Below the pieces are notes generated by a model. It worked only from the letters and a program-made list of their open reading frames with translations. It ran no database searches and was not told the origin of the DNA. Of a stretch of DNA of 64,000 nucleotides, positions 47,764 through 60,100 are shown piece by piece. The DNA is taken from the NCBI GenBank assembly GCA_029945375.1, contig CM057058.1, forward strand, positions 434,001 through 498,000, given 5' to 3'. The position numbers and the translations under genes are program-made. The DNA is from Agaricus subrufescens. Lineage: Eukaryota; Basidiomycota; Agaricomycetes; Agaricales; Agaricaceae. Numbering within the stretch: the first letter of the stretch is position 1; each line of letters begins with the position of its first letter.

Positions 47764-50001
47764 ATAGACCATCCAATCCTCAATTGTAGGGCAGGACCAC
47801 ACATATTGTCTGTGTTTGATCTCAGTTTCAAAAAGTGTAAGTGGCCTATGATTCATCTATTCCCTAAATTGTACACATGAACTACACATAAAGCATAAGT
47901 CTCGAGACCATGAAAGTCAGATCTCGCTCTGTGGCTATCCTGCTTCAACAACGTTGACCTGACACATGCATTTCAACGTGTACAGTGAGTGAAACATACT
48001 CAGTTGTAGAAGGACTTGGCGTCTTACTGCAAAGTATTAAAGGAAGGGCACAAAGTATGGACGAATAGGCAAATATGGCGAGGGAGTGGAAGAGGATAAC
48101 ATCGTTGCCTTTACTCCGCGCGACCGTTGATATTGTCCGTTGATATTGTCTCAAGAGGCTTAAAAGCCGATGGAAAAATTGGGTGTCTTGAAGAAAGGGT
48201 ACCTGAGTTGCTAATTACACTGTTGCTTGCGACATGAACTAGCGCAATAGGTGGGGTACAGTTAATGCATTGGGATACATTGGCGGTGACTCAATACTGA
48301 TCGGTTGAGCAACACCACTGAGTGATACGACGTGAGCGGGACATAGATTACGGATGACGGTGCGGTATGATTATGAATATACGGGGAAACGATACATGCT
48401 TGTAGATTTATAACAATGGAATTACAAGTATATACTATCACTTAGAACGTAGATTGGTAGGGATCCTCTACCAATCTACGTTCTAAGTGTTCACTACTTA
48501 AGTGTTCACAACATAGATTTTATATTATAACAGAGAAGAATATGGGCGCGAGAGCTGGCAAGAAAGTTCAAAAGCGTGATTTGCGTTTAGTTAATGAGTA
48601 CTCAACTTTTCGAAGGCACAAAAGCGGCGGCGAATGCAACTGGGAAAGCATGTGTATGGGAAAAATGGCATGGCCTAGATCGGAGGTGAGTAGATTGTTT
48701 AGGAAATTCGAGCTGAATACTTGCCTAGGGTGACAACGTAGGTAGATTGGCGCCGCCAGACAATGTTGACAACGTTAAATAAGAATAAGTAGTTGTGGGC
48801 GGAAGAAAGTAAGTAATATTAGAGAGGGATTAAAAGCTAAAGACGATACACGAACCTTGCGAATCCGGGACTGCAGAGTCTTTGGCAACAGAAAGAAGCA
48901 TCGGGTTAGACTCTGGATGAAAAGTGAAATTAGTTTTAGAATGCTTCAGCGAGTGACTTACCTTGTATGATGCGCAAAAATAAACCGGGTAAGCAAGGAC
49001 ACGAAAAGGAGGCTACCGCCAAGTGTCCTACATATGGAATGTGGGTCGAAAGTGATATAATTTTGGTGGAGTACGCACCTTGAAGAGGCGGGGAGAGTAC
49101 GCTATGATGCGGATGTAGATTAGTGGTAGTCATGACCTAACTTAAGTTTGTGAGTTCGTACTCATACAAGAAATAGATAGACGGAACCATGAGGAGGCAT
49201 ACGGCTTGCACGCTGAAGGTGCTTGGGTGGCGTCCAGACAGAGCGTAGCTTACTAAAAATGCATTTAGTATAATCGTGCGAATGTTGCAGGAGACATAGA
49301 AAACGTAGCTGAGAGGAATCATATGAATCGCAAGCAAAATAAGGCGACGCTAGGTCGAAAGAGAAGCAGCGGATGTCATAAGAAGTCAAGGATGAGTATA
49401 TGCTCGTAGTGGAAACAGAAAACGACACACCTTCCCATCGCAGCAGAATGATCCCCCGCGACGAAACGCGCAGATAAGAATGGGAGCCCTCTCGCGGAAA
49501 GGACGTTCCACATTGCAGACGGCTGTCCATTGTTCCCGCTGGAGCAAGCCGACGCAAGGGAAAGTGCTGGCATACGCCGAGCGCGAACCTTCATATCAGA
49601 CATAGAAATATCCGATATCTGTAGAAGGGAGCACCGTGACCTCTTGCCCGAGGCCGACTCGCCCATTATCGCCGTCGCACTCGTAGCATACCGCGGGCGC
49701 TCGGTAATGCAGTGAGATGAACATTGACAATGGTTGAAGACGGCAGAGGTGGGGGTAGCTAAACACACGCCAGACAGGTGTTGCTCAACTTATATATTGA
49801 TCGAGGTCGCATTGATAGGGGCCCGAGTCACGTTGTAATGGATCCTGACTTGTCGGATAAACGGAATATCGTAGGCCCTGCTATGGAGCTGGACGGTGCA
49901 GATCGTACTTGTAATAAATGCAATGTGGAGTGTTAAGGTCGTTAGGAATCAGGTGATTGCTTGATAACAACATTCACCAAATATTGACAAACTTGGTTCA
50001 T
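47764..50001. other. Element interior without recognised gene
   Basis: Short open frames exist on both strands (for example minus 49376-49768) but none has a motif or convincing exon structure. It contains the hairpin at 48439-48489. Confidence 0.4.
48439..48489. repeat. Perfect hairpin, 22-bp stem, 7-nt loop
   Basis: The arms 48439-48460 and 48468-48489 are exact complements, around the loop GGATCCT. It is the longest perfect short inverted repeat I see in the element. Confidence 0.95.
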
Positions 50002-50519
50002 GTGAATGTTATACCCTAACCCACCTTATCGTCTGCCTTGGCTGCCCCTATCATCGCAATCAGACAGGGGAGTAGCCACGGTTCTAATGGGAGGGGCTAC
50101 TATTCGATCACGTTGGTATGTCTCCCTCTTTGCTATTGGCTGCCCTTTGTGAATGTTATACCCACTCGTCTGCCTTGGCTGCCCCTATGGTCGCAATCGG
50201 ACAGGGGAGAAACCACAGTGGAATGGGAGAGACTAGTATACTATTCTATCACGTTGGTATGTATCCCCTCTCCCTATTGGCTGCCCTTGGTATTGACTGG
50301 ATATCGGACATGGAGAGGCGGAACTGCCGCACTATGCAGATACCCCTGTCATACGATATTGAACATCCATGGAATTACAGTTCTGTACCCACTCGAGGCA
50401 GAACTGCCGTACAGTGCCGATGCCCCTATCATACGATATCGAATAGCCATGGAACCACAGTTCGGTGCCCACTCGAGGCAGAACTGCCGTACTATGCCGG
50501 TTCCCCTGTCATACTCGGT
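50002..50519. repeat. Two adjoining tandem repeats, 147 bp and 80 bp
   Basis: A unit of about 147 bp starting GTGAATGTTATACC occurs at 50002 and 50149. It is followed by an exact-period 80-bp unit starting GAGGC(G/A)GAACTGCC at 50315, 50395 and 50475 (the last partial). They lie directly upstream of the coiled-coil gene and may be part of its promoter. Confidence 0.88.
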
Positions 50520-50570
50520 TAAAACGTCCCTTCGAAGTCCCATTTTTTCAACCCCACCCAGTGACCTATC

Positions 50571-53040
50571 ATGGCTGATCGTGAGTGAGAGTTATTTCGC
50601 GAGACTCGGTGCTGATTATTCCGTAGACACCAAGCTGCTGCAGATAAAGGTTGATAAGGCGCATGCCAAACTCGCCGAATTCGAGTCCACAATGTCTGAC
50701 CTGGAACACGCAAAAGAGGCCGGATTATTGAAGCGAGGCGATGGTGGTGAGAAAAACCAATATTTATTCGCGTTGTGTCATTGAATAAAACTTCCTTTTA
50801 CCAGCTAGAATGCTGAGATTGCAAGGACGGATTAAAGGAGCTAGGCTTGCGCTCACTAATGCCGAGAAGAAACTCAAGGGCGCTTTGCCTGAACAAGCGG
50901 TACGTTTATTTCATGTCCTGACCTTAAATTCATCACGAGCCGCCCCAAAGTCCATCGATCCGCAACCTTCGACTGTGATTCCAGGGTCTGATGTACCCAT
51001 AGATATAGTCAGTATTTGAAGTAACATGTATGTGATGCATCTGAAGCATCGTAGGGGGCTCAAGATGATCCGCTCTTGTCGAAAAACTCCGACGTTTCGA
51101 TGGATACTGCTGTAAGTTATCTAATCGGAGTACTTGCTTCGCCCGAAGGCTAACACTACTTTGTAGGGCACCGATAATGTCACGAGCCAGCCTCCATTAA
51201 TCCATCAAGATAATCGGCTTGCAGTCATGAGTCCCAATGTTTCGCAGACAGGGGACATGGTGTGTGGATATCTGATCCGATCTTGCCGCATCTCACATTA
51301 TACATGGCTTCATAGATTGTGGACGACACTGCATGCAGCCAGCAACCGATCCTGCCAAATGTATCCACTGAACAAACCCCGAATCTGCTAGTACAGCCGT
51401 CCGGCACGATCATTGAAGCCGTGATAAGTCAGCCCCAAAACTTACTGGCCGAAGGAGCCGATAAGTTGGTCATACAGCCGTCAAGTATCATCAATGACAA
51501 TGAGGTCCTCCCTGATCCAGAGATAGACGATGTAACAGCCAATCGTCAAAGTAACACGACCTTATCGAAACATACCGAACAAGGTGAACATCAAAATGAT
51601 GAGGAATTGCTGGGGGAAGTTGTGGGTTTGAGCCTGATTACCTTAGAGGATAGTAAGTTGGGAGGCGTAGTCACTTGATTGTTAATGCTAATGCGCTTCT
51701 ACGGTAGAAGCGGAACTGCAACAGCACCTATTCAAGACTAGGTTTACCAAGGGACCGCCACCAAAGAAAAGCCAGTTGATTATCTATATCTCATATAATA
51801 ATACTTATTTTAGGGGCCTATCAGAAACGAAATACGTGGATGTGTCCAGTTCGGATGCCGAGGGCGATGATGGTATCTTTGTTGATGATGAAGCCGAACC
51901 GACAGGGGTGACCGGTCTCACCCTACCTAGCAACCCCATTCCCACTGCTGGTGCCCAGCCGAAATCTGTATTGCCTTCCAACAGCCATCAACAACCTGAG
52001 GAAGGTATCTCGAAGGGCAAGGGTCGTGCAGAGAACGTTAAAAGTCAGAAAAGGAAAGCGCCAGCAACATCAAAAACGAAGGCAGAAAAGCTACTGATAA
52101 GTGGTGGGAGGAATGCTGAGCCAATGGGCGTGAGTGGCGAAGGTAAAGATTCGGATATAGAGGGGATGGACCATGGCGGTGAGACAAACCTCATGCGAGT
52201 GTATATAACCACTGACCTCTTAATAGAATATCGTGCTTTGGATTACTCCGTGGCCAAGGCCGATCGTGAAATGAAGGAATTAGAGAAACTCCGTGTTCGA
52301 TACAGTGACAAGGGTTGGTACTTTCTAAATGATATTCATAACTTTGACTAAAATTGTGCTTAGGGGCTCATAGGCTGTTAGCTGAAAAGTGGCTAAACGC
52401 AGCAGAGGAGGAACAGCCCAAGTTCCCTACCAGTATGATGTGAGTACGACGTGATGCCGAGTACCTCCCCGATCTCGTGACTGCCGACTACGATCTCGCC
52501 TTGCAATTGCTGATGAATAAGAGCAAGAATTATCTTTGTATCCCGCACACCCTCCTGGACCGCAAAATTGTTGCACCCATTGACAACCTTGAGGGCCCTG
52601 TCCGGATCCTTGGAATACCTCTAGCCCGAAATCAGAATCGAAATGCGAGCTCAAACATCCCTCGTGTTCCGAACCATCTTCATTGTGGTTGCCATGAGAA
52701 GGTGGCCCTCGCTGGCTTTGTTATGTGGAAAACTTGGAAGGCCCGGTGGATCATTGGTAACAAGATGGTCATCGAAGGTCTTCACCAGCAAAAGCCATTC
52801 AGCCCGCAAGAAGTTTTGTTCTTTTTGCAGTTTTTGAAGAAGAAATTTGGGTTCACGGTCGAAGATATGTTTACGGGATCATTGGATGAGGAGGAGGATC
52901 CAATGAAGGAAGGTGATATGTTGGAGAAAACTGCCATCCACTGTGCTCTTCGCCGCTACCACAAGACGGGCAAAAAAATGACATTCAACATTGATTATTC
53001 ACAGGTACTGGAGGAGGATTTCGACCAGGAGTGGATTTGA
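50571..53040 (+). CDS. Coiled-coil protein of unknown function, cargo gene
   Basis: The ATG at 50571 is followed by a 46-nt intron (50581-50626). Joined, it reads MADHTKLLQIKVDKAHAKLA and continues as an N-terminal coiled coil (ESTMSDLEHAKEAGLL, GARLALTNAEKKLKGAL). The middle is polar and acidic over several small exons, with a basic stretch KGRAENVKSQKRKAPA and an aromatic/charged helix EYRALDYSVAKADREMKELE. The C-terminal exon (LVTADYDLALQLLMNKSKNY, HCGCHEKVALAGFVMWKTW, FSPQEVLFFLQFLKKKFGFT) looks like a folded domain I do not recognise. A TGA at 52441-52443 interrupts the frame before that exon. It could be a nonsense change or belong to an intron starting GTGAGT at 52440. The role is unknown. 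Confidence 0.6.
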
Positions 53041-53199
53041 TGGCTGGTACGTTGTTTTTTCATCACTACGACAAATCGTACTAATTAGTTTCCATTACAA
53101 TTTACGTGGTAGTAGTTTACAGTATAAAGTACTATAGCTTTTTCTTTGTGCTTAGCTCTAACATGTCGGAATGAGATTTTGTACTATTTTCGATACCGT

Positions 53200-54460
53200 T
53201 ATGAGCCCAGAGTACTAAACTACTCTGCTACCATATGCCTTTGTGACGAGAGAGTACTATGGAACTCTACATCGATGTGGAGAAAGTACACCCTCCATTG
53301 AGACAGAGAGAGTATTACAGTATTCTCTGTGTCGACACACAGGAGAGTATTATAGTCCTCTATGTGCCGATTAGGAGAGAGTATTACTCTGTGTTGATTG
53401 CGAGAGAGTATGATAGTACTCTCTCCGTTATAGTACTCTCTTGTGATTGACACAGAGAGTCTATGAGAGAGTATGGTAGTACTTTCTCCCTCGATCGCAA
53501 GAGGGTATTGTAGTACTCTCTCCGTCAATCGCGAGAGAGTATTGTAGTACTCTCTCGGTCAATCGCGAGAGAGTATTGTAGTACTCTCTCCGTCGATCAC
53601 GAGAGGGTATTGTAGTACTCTCTCCATCGATCATGAAAGAGTATTGTAGTACTCTCTCCGTCGATCGCGAGAGAGTATTGTAGTACTCTATCCTATAGAT
53701 AGGAGAGGGTTCTACAGTACTTTCTCTGTCGATCGTGAGAGAGTATTGTAGTACTCTATCCTATAGATAGTAGAGGGTTCTACAGTACTTTCTCCGTCGA
53801 TCGCGAGAGAGTACTGTAGTACTCTCTTCTATAGGTGGCAGAGAGTTCTAGAATACTCTCTCTCTAGGGATAGAGTATTATAGTACTCTCTCTTATAGAT
53901 GGCAGAGAGTTCTACAATACTCTCTACGTCGATGGGAAGGGAGTATCATAGTACTCTGTGCATCAATGGGAGAGAGTACCATAATACTCTCTCTTATAGA
54001 TTGCAGAGAGTTCTACAATACTCTCCACGTCAATCGGAAGAGAGTACCATAGTACTCTCTCTTATAGATTGCAGGGAGTTCTACAATACTCTCTATGTCA
54101 ATGGGAAGGGAGTATCATAGTACTCTCTTCATTGATGGGACAGAGTATCATAGTACTCTCTGTGTCGATGGGGGAGAGTATCATAGTACTCTCTGTTGTA
54201 GATGCAAGAGAGTTCTACGATTTTCTCTCCATCCACCACGAGAGAGTACTATAGTACTCACTCCTATAAATGGCAGGGAGTTCTACAGTACTCTCTGCCC
54301 GATTAGGAGAGGGTACTGTAGTACCCTCTCCGTCTACCGCAAGAGAGTATTGTTGTACTCTCTGCGTTGATCGGGAGAGAGTACTGTAGTACTCCCTCTC
54401 GATTGCAAGGGAGTGTATGGTATAATACTCTCGCTGTCAGTATTATAGTTCTCTCTTTTT
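53200..54460. repeat. Right array of near-palindromic units, 34-bp period
   Basis: Roughly three dozen copies of GAGAGTATTGTAGTACTCTC-like near-palindromes, in the regular part spaced every 34 bp by a linker such as TCCGTCGATCGC. Towards the right the linker changes to TTATAGATTGCAG-like. It lies just inside the right TIR and matches in kind the smaller array at 40560-40935. Confidence 0.95.
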
Positions 54461-54527
54461 CTGAGTACAGGCTGGAAGCCATTCATACATTAATATGCAT
54501 AGGCAGTACTATAGTATGGTGTTCCCA

Positions 54528-54630
54528 TGGTATATAAGGGCCGTGTGACAATGAGACTCACGGCCTCGCGTACGTGTTCAAAACGACCTGTCGTGCGAGC
54601 CTCACGCGCTATTCAACCATCACCTACACG
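54528..54630 (-). repeat. Right terminal inverted repeat
   Basis: Ends ...CACCTACACG. Its complement aligns gap-free with 40421-40523. Confidence 0.93.
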
Positions 54631-54638
54631 CAAGTTTC

Positions 54639-55231
54639 AGTTGACTATTTTGAGATGGCTACAGTCTCTGCCAATGTAAGTGTAGAACACCTTGGAGAAG
54701 ATGGATATGACAGCGCAGTTAGGACCACCCTCGGTTTTTGGACCATTGTCCGAGGTGAGATTAATTCTTTACACTCGGCATGCTCTATCTTTTCTTTTTG
54801 GAAGATTGTTGAAGCACCCCCCATGGACCTTGATAAGATTTTGCTCATAAATTTATGCTTTTTTGAATCAGGAATGGTCAGATATTACATCCTGGTTTAT
54901 TATTCCTGAGGTTCTTCACCTCATTTTTATGGCCTTAAGCCTTGACCCCGACTTTTCATAGACATGGTTTGTAGTGTCGAGAAAGTCTGTGACGTCTTGT
55001 TTACTTTGAGAGAAGCATTGAAGCATGAGGAAGATACCTTCTAGAAGTCTTTTGTGTATACAAAATGCTGTTAAAAGAAGATGTCGGTAGAATTTCTGAT
55101 GAGCATCTTGATGGAGAGTACCGTGGTAGTATGTTCATGTATGGTTGTGGATCATGAAGGCCATTCCAATGACAACAAATATCAGTTAATCGATCTCGGT
55201 TAATTTTTTGCACAGGGGTAAAGCTGTACAT
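54639..55231 (+). repeat. Dispersed repeat R, right half of split copy
   Basis: Resumes repeat R after the KDZ element and matches about 10049-10729, ending at GTAAAGCTGTA. No gene is recognised. Confidence 0.88.
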
Positions 55232-55844
55232 GCCCATGCCAAAATGATGTGTAATTCATATTAATAGCTAATATGCCCTCACCATATCGCATGACATGCT
55301 AAACTAATTTGAAGCATGTCAAAGTGATGTCAACTACTCACATTTTGGGAGACTCAAGTAATAATAATGTATTCCACATGTGGTGTCAGTAATCTAAGTT
55401 TTATGTACTGGGTTAATATAGCAATCAAAGATTAGTATTCATGTAACATTGCACAGCACAAATGTGATTATGCTCTTTTTTTTTTCCCTTCATGCACTAA
55501 AATTACTAAGCAGCATGTGACAGTGGTGTTGATGAATCAAACCACTTTTGAAATTTGGGTTAATGACAATATGGAAATTGGCGTGTATAGTAGAAGCAGA
55601 TCAAACAACAAAAGCAATCATATAGAGAGTAGCTATTCAAGTTCCAATACACCCATCAGTTTCCCCCCAGGTCTGGCTCCGTCTCATCTCCAGGTCCCAA
55701 ATTTTTCTTGGAGGGCATACTGGCTGGATTTATGTGGCTGAGTGCATCTTCAACTGCCCCATATAGCTCCTGGTCTTTTTTAATAACCAATCTGAAGAAG
55801 CTATAACAGGTCAGCATATAGATAATGTTTGCACTCTTTGAGAC
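55232..55844. other. Intergenic, no gene recognised
   Basis: AT-rich unique sequence between repeat R and the next transposon-type gene. Nothing is supported here. Confidence 0.4.
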
Positions 55845-57014
55845 TTACTTCTTTTGCCACAGATAATTCTGGTGACAAACCTCACCTAATTTGGTGTTGA
55901 TGTATTTCCAGTATTCTTTGTCATTGTCAGGTGTGCACTTTGTGGCCCAGCGCTGCATTATAATGTTAAACTTGAACTTCAGATTATGTAATAAGCTTAC
56001 CAGGAAGGCCATGCAAGTGCAAAGCTGAACAGAAAGTGGTACTGCAGCACTGGCATTGAGGCCAATCACTTGCTGAGTCAGGGTGACAAGATCGAGGAAT
56101 GGAGAGTTCATTGATTGAACGATCTATCTTTATTTTGAGCTATTATAATTGATAAACAGGGATATCACTTACCACCTTTTTGAGCAAGCAGTGTTGCTGA
56201 TTCAACTTGTTGCAAATGTAAGCATGGATTATGGGACACTTGTTAAGATCAGCAGCAACAGCTGAGGTGTAGCCTGAGCACAGGTCAGCCAAGAGCATTG
56301 TCTAAGAAAAAAAAATGAAGAATAATAGAAGTTGGCAGATAATGACTTACAACCACATCTTGATCAGGTCCATGGTTACTGCGTGTATCAAGGTAATTTG
56401 CTCACAAAGGATTTAGAAGAGCATAGAAAGTGAAAGTACTGATAAGTGACTGCACAGGAGTAAATGCATGCATCATTGGATATAACAAGTTACTTACCAT
56501 CATTGTCTTTGGGATATTATATTTTGCCATATCTTGTATTTCCTTATTCTCCTCCTCGTAACTGGAAATCTTGAGAAGTTCAGCATACAACTGAACTTCA
56601 CACTTGCTTGGAGAAAGCTGTGACAAATATATATTAGCAAATATACTTTGCGAGCAATATATATACCTTTGAAAAATTTGTTAATTTGTCAAACAAAATC
56701 TTTGGAAATTTTGCAGCACACCCAACTTGAGTTGCAAACTGAGTCAGATCTTCACCCTGGCACTTGCAAACAAGTGGTGGGGGTGGAGCACTACTGGCTT
56801 CGCCAGCCACAGGTGTACCAACACAGCTGTGTATTGGGGTGGAAATTTTTGAAAGAGGAATGCTATACCCAGAAGCCAATGGTGGTGGTGAAGCCAAAGG
56901 ACTAGCCTCAACTCCAGTGGCAGGTGGTGCCACCAAAGCTGGAAGAGTAGAGCATGAGACACCAAAAGAAGGAGAGGCAAAAGGAGAATTGGGAATGTCA
57001 GACATTTCAACCAT
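55845..57014 (-). CDS. Divergent gene of a transposon-type pair
   Basis: A minus-strand multi-exon frame. The likely start is the ATG at 57014 (MVEMSDIPNSPF), leading into a Pro/Ser/Ala-rich exon that ends with LVCKCQGEDLTQFATQVGCA. Small exons follow (QLYAELLKISSYEEENKEIQ; NSPFLDLVTLTQQVIGLNAS; RWATKCTPDNDKEYWKYINT) with introns of about 50-80 bp. I do not recognise the family. It starts 177 bp from the oppositely oriented gene at 57191, so both may belong to one old element. Confidence 0.45.
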
Positions 57015-57190
57015 GGTTAAGTGAATGACAGAGAGAAAGATGGGGACTTTACAGGTTTGCACAAAGTGTCTTAAGCAATTTTTTTTTAGCACACATGTAG
57101 CTCCAAGCCTTTCAACATTCTCTTTTGAGACAAATGCTTTTGAGGCCTTCAGTATTCCATCCAAAACCAGATACAAGCAAGCTTTCAGAC

Positions 57191-60100
57191 ATGGTTCCAA
57201 ATACTGGAAGTGTTGACCAAGAAGATGAGAACAAGGAGGACAACGTAGAGGATGATGAAAGCAAAGATCCAAACTGGTTCCCCTATGGCTCCAAGGCAGT
57301 GAGTGTACCTGTAGAACATATACCCACAGGCTGAATGATAATCAGATGTTCTATCTTGATTTTTTGGATAACCTGCCACGGTTACGCTTGTTGGATGATC
57401 AACTGAAGTTAGTCATTTGGGTGATGAAAAAATGTGGTGCTTTGAACATACCATCATTCAAAGCATTGCAAAAAAAGCAAGCTGAGATGACAACAAAGGT
57501 CTTGCAGCCCCAGCGACATGTCTCTGCCCTAGGCCACCAATTTTACATGAATCACCCAGTTGATTTATTGAGATTAGTCATTACTGTGGTATCACAAAAC
57601 CATTGAAATATACCCTAGGATTGGGCTAATCCTTGGGTGCAACCACATATACAACTTTATCCTGAGAACACCAATGTTATTAGTGAAAGTTGGCAAGCAG
57701 ACAAGTGGTTGAAAGAAATTCACCACAATCAACTCACACCAATGTGGGCTGCTTGGTCTACATCACCTCATTGCCATTTCTATGTCAATGAGGTGGCCCA
57801 GCTAAAGAATCAACAATACATTATGCCAATTAGATGGGTGACAGCCAAGAAACAAGAGCATCTTGAGGGTTACAGAGTCGCTTTTGATGGGATTAAGTCA
57901 TTCTCAATTGACAATCATTCACTGGTTCTCATTCCCTGCAATGATTTTTTTCGGAACTTTATGGACTTGGCAGCTACTTTTGGTGACTTGAATCTGCAAA
58001 GCAGTAAAGTATTACTATTTTTGAGCTCAATAAACACACTTATTGTAGTCATATAGGAAGGCGTCCAATTGCTATGCCCCATCCAGTCCAATCTATTGCT
58101 AAAGGGCATCCAGCATTTTGCATCCGAGTAATGCCATGGGTTGATGACATATCAGGCAATCAAAGCAAGCAGTACAATGCCCATATGAATATATACCTAG
58201 CAAATGCCAGTATACCCCACAAGAAACTTATGCAAGAATATTTTGTTTGGTTCTGTTCAACATTGCCCCACACTTTTGGAACAGAGCAGTTGGACGCATT
58301 GGCCAGTGATTTGTAATATAGTCATTTGCAAGCTGATTTTCTTACTCACCTATGGGTTTAGAGATTCTGATACCTGGCATGAAGCATATGACTGCATGCT
58401 GAATGACAATATCATTTTCAAGGTGTTTGGCCACCTTTTTGCAGCTGATAATCCACAACAAGCCAAACTGGCATCCAATTTGGGTTCCCAATCACGCTAT
58501 TGGTGTCATGCAGACATGTCAGGTGGTACACAGAATGATAGAATATCAGATGAAGGCTATAAAGCTTTATATTGCATATGGTTCACAATTCTGATGTGGA
58601 CTGGTTGGACTTATCTGCTTACCAGATACCAGATTGTCGTACAAGCACCTCCACTATTGAAAGGATCAAGGAGATACTTGTAGCAGCATGCTCTGGTGTT
58701 CAAGATGCAGTAAACCGATTGCAGACAGAGAGTGGCATGAAGGATAGGATGACAACATATTGGGTTGAGAAACTTATCCCTATGGCCCATGCACAGATCT
58801 ATGATCAAATCACATCGCCAGCCTCATGCAATCTAATTCTCAAGACTCAACTTCAAAAAGATGAGCGTAGCAAAATAATCAAAGATATCAAGGCTGAAAT
58901 TCAGGACAATCTATTCCGTTGGTTACTTACACAACCCTCAGATTGTTATACCACACTTCCACTGGACTCTCGTAAGAATTTATCTTATTTCAGGATGACC
59001 AAAACTGAAATATGGTAAAGTGTCTTGGCTGCAGCTACGCACAGGTGACCATTTCAATGCCCTTTTGGGAATCAAGGGAATAGATCCCCATACTGACACA
59101 CCCTGCAAAATTCTCCACACAATATTACTTGGAATTGAAAAATATTTATGGTATGAAACATCTCGCTTATGGAAGAAAAAAGATGAAGATCTATTTGCCC
59201 AACGTCTCCAAACTTCAAACCTTGCTTGCCTATCAATTCCCTCAATTTGAGCACAGTATATTGTTCAATACAAGAACTCATTAGTCGGTAGGCATTTCCA
59301 TGTCCTGCAGCAGCTCGCCATCTTCCACATTACTGTGGACCTCTTTCAAGACAATGCTTTGAAAGACTATGACTGATTTACCAAGCTACTAAGATTGTGG
59401 TGTGCAACTGGAGAGCTTGGAGCACTGCTGTGGTTTCCTGAAATAAGAGACATGGACCAGTATATTGTGAGTAATTAGATAATATGAGTTGCTACACAAT
59501 CTACATTCATCATATATCATAGGCTGATCTTCAAGTCTGCATAAACAATGTCCTTGACAGTTGGGGTCAATACGATCCTGCAAGAATAACTTACAAATAC
59601 AAACTTCATGTTCTGCTTCACCTTGAAAGAGACATCCGTCAGTTTGGTCCTCCAATTCTATATGCTACAGAGGTCTTTGAATGCTGGAATTCTATTTTTT
59701 GGCTGTGTAGTGTCTTATCCAACCATCAAGCTCCAAGTAGGGATATCACAAACACACTTGCTGATATGGAACAATTCAAGCATATTGCAAGTGGTGGTTG
59801 GTGGAAATTGGGTGAAACATTTACTCAAGCTGGTCCAGCAGTGCAAAAATTGCTGATAGAAGACTCAAGCCTTCAGCGTCATTTGGGTATGAAATTGAAC
59901 ACTTGTCTTATTGGTGGTATGATCATATGCATTGGATGACATAGATTGCTGATAAATTGTTTTACCAGGTCAAGCAACACCATGTCCCAAAGTCAATCAC
60001 ACACTTTTTACTGTTAGCTCAGTGCTGAGCAGCATCACTTCATCAATCAACATATGTGCATCTATAGCACAATATGCAACACAGCACTGTGAGCTTGAGG

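Larger units (their letters stand above)
40413..54638. mobile_element. 14.2-kb KDZ-type DNA transposon with cargo
   Basis: The element proper is 40421-54630 (14,210 bp), flanked by exact 8-bp duplications CAAGTTTC at 40413-40420 and 54631-54638. The same target occurs once, uninterrupted, at 10041-10048. Inside are about 103-bp terminal inverted repeats, near-palindromic repeat arrays close to each end, an F-box gene, a KDZ-type transposase gene, two coiled-coil genes and several local tandem repeats. 8-bp duplications are known for Zisupton, a KDZ relative, and fit the transposase found. That the other genes move as cargo is inferred from position. Confidence 0.93.

Noticed and set aside
47039..47831. 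Minus-strand genes with repeated peptides
   Set aside because: The repetition comes from the 322-331 bp tandem repeat. No motif, no start context and no exon structure.
53200..54460. CRISPR-like array
   Set aside because: The regular 34-bp period resembles repeats and spacers, but the repeats are near-palindromes, the linkers are not unique, and the genome is clearly eukaryotic with spliceosomal introns.
40421..54630. Starship-type giant element
   Set aside because: No tyrosine recombinase (DUF3435 captain) is seen. The element has TIRs, an 8-bp duplication and a KDZ-type DDE transposase instead.
40421..54630. TET/JBP dioxygenase as KDZ cargo
   Set aside because: This association is known in basidiomycetes, so I looked for the HxD and downstream metal/2-oxoglutarate residues. 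I could not find a convincing match in any of the element's genes.
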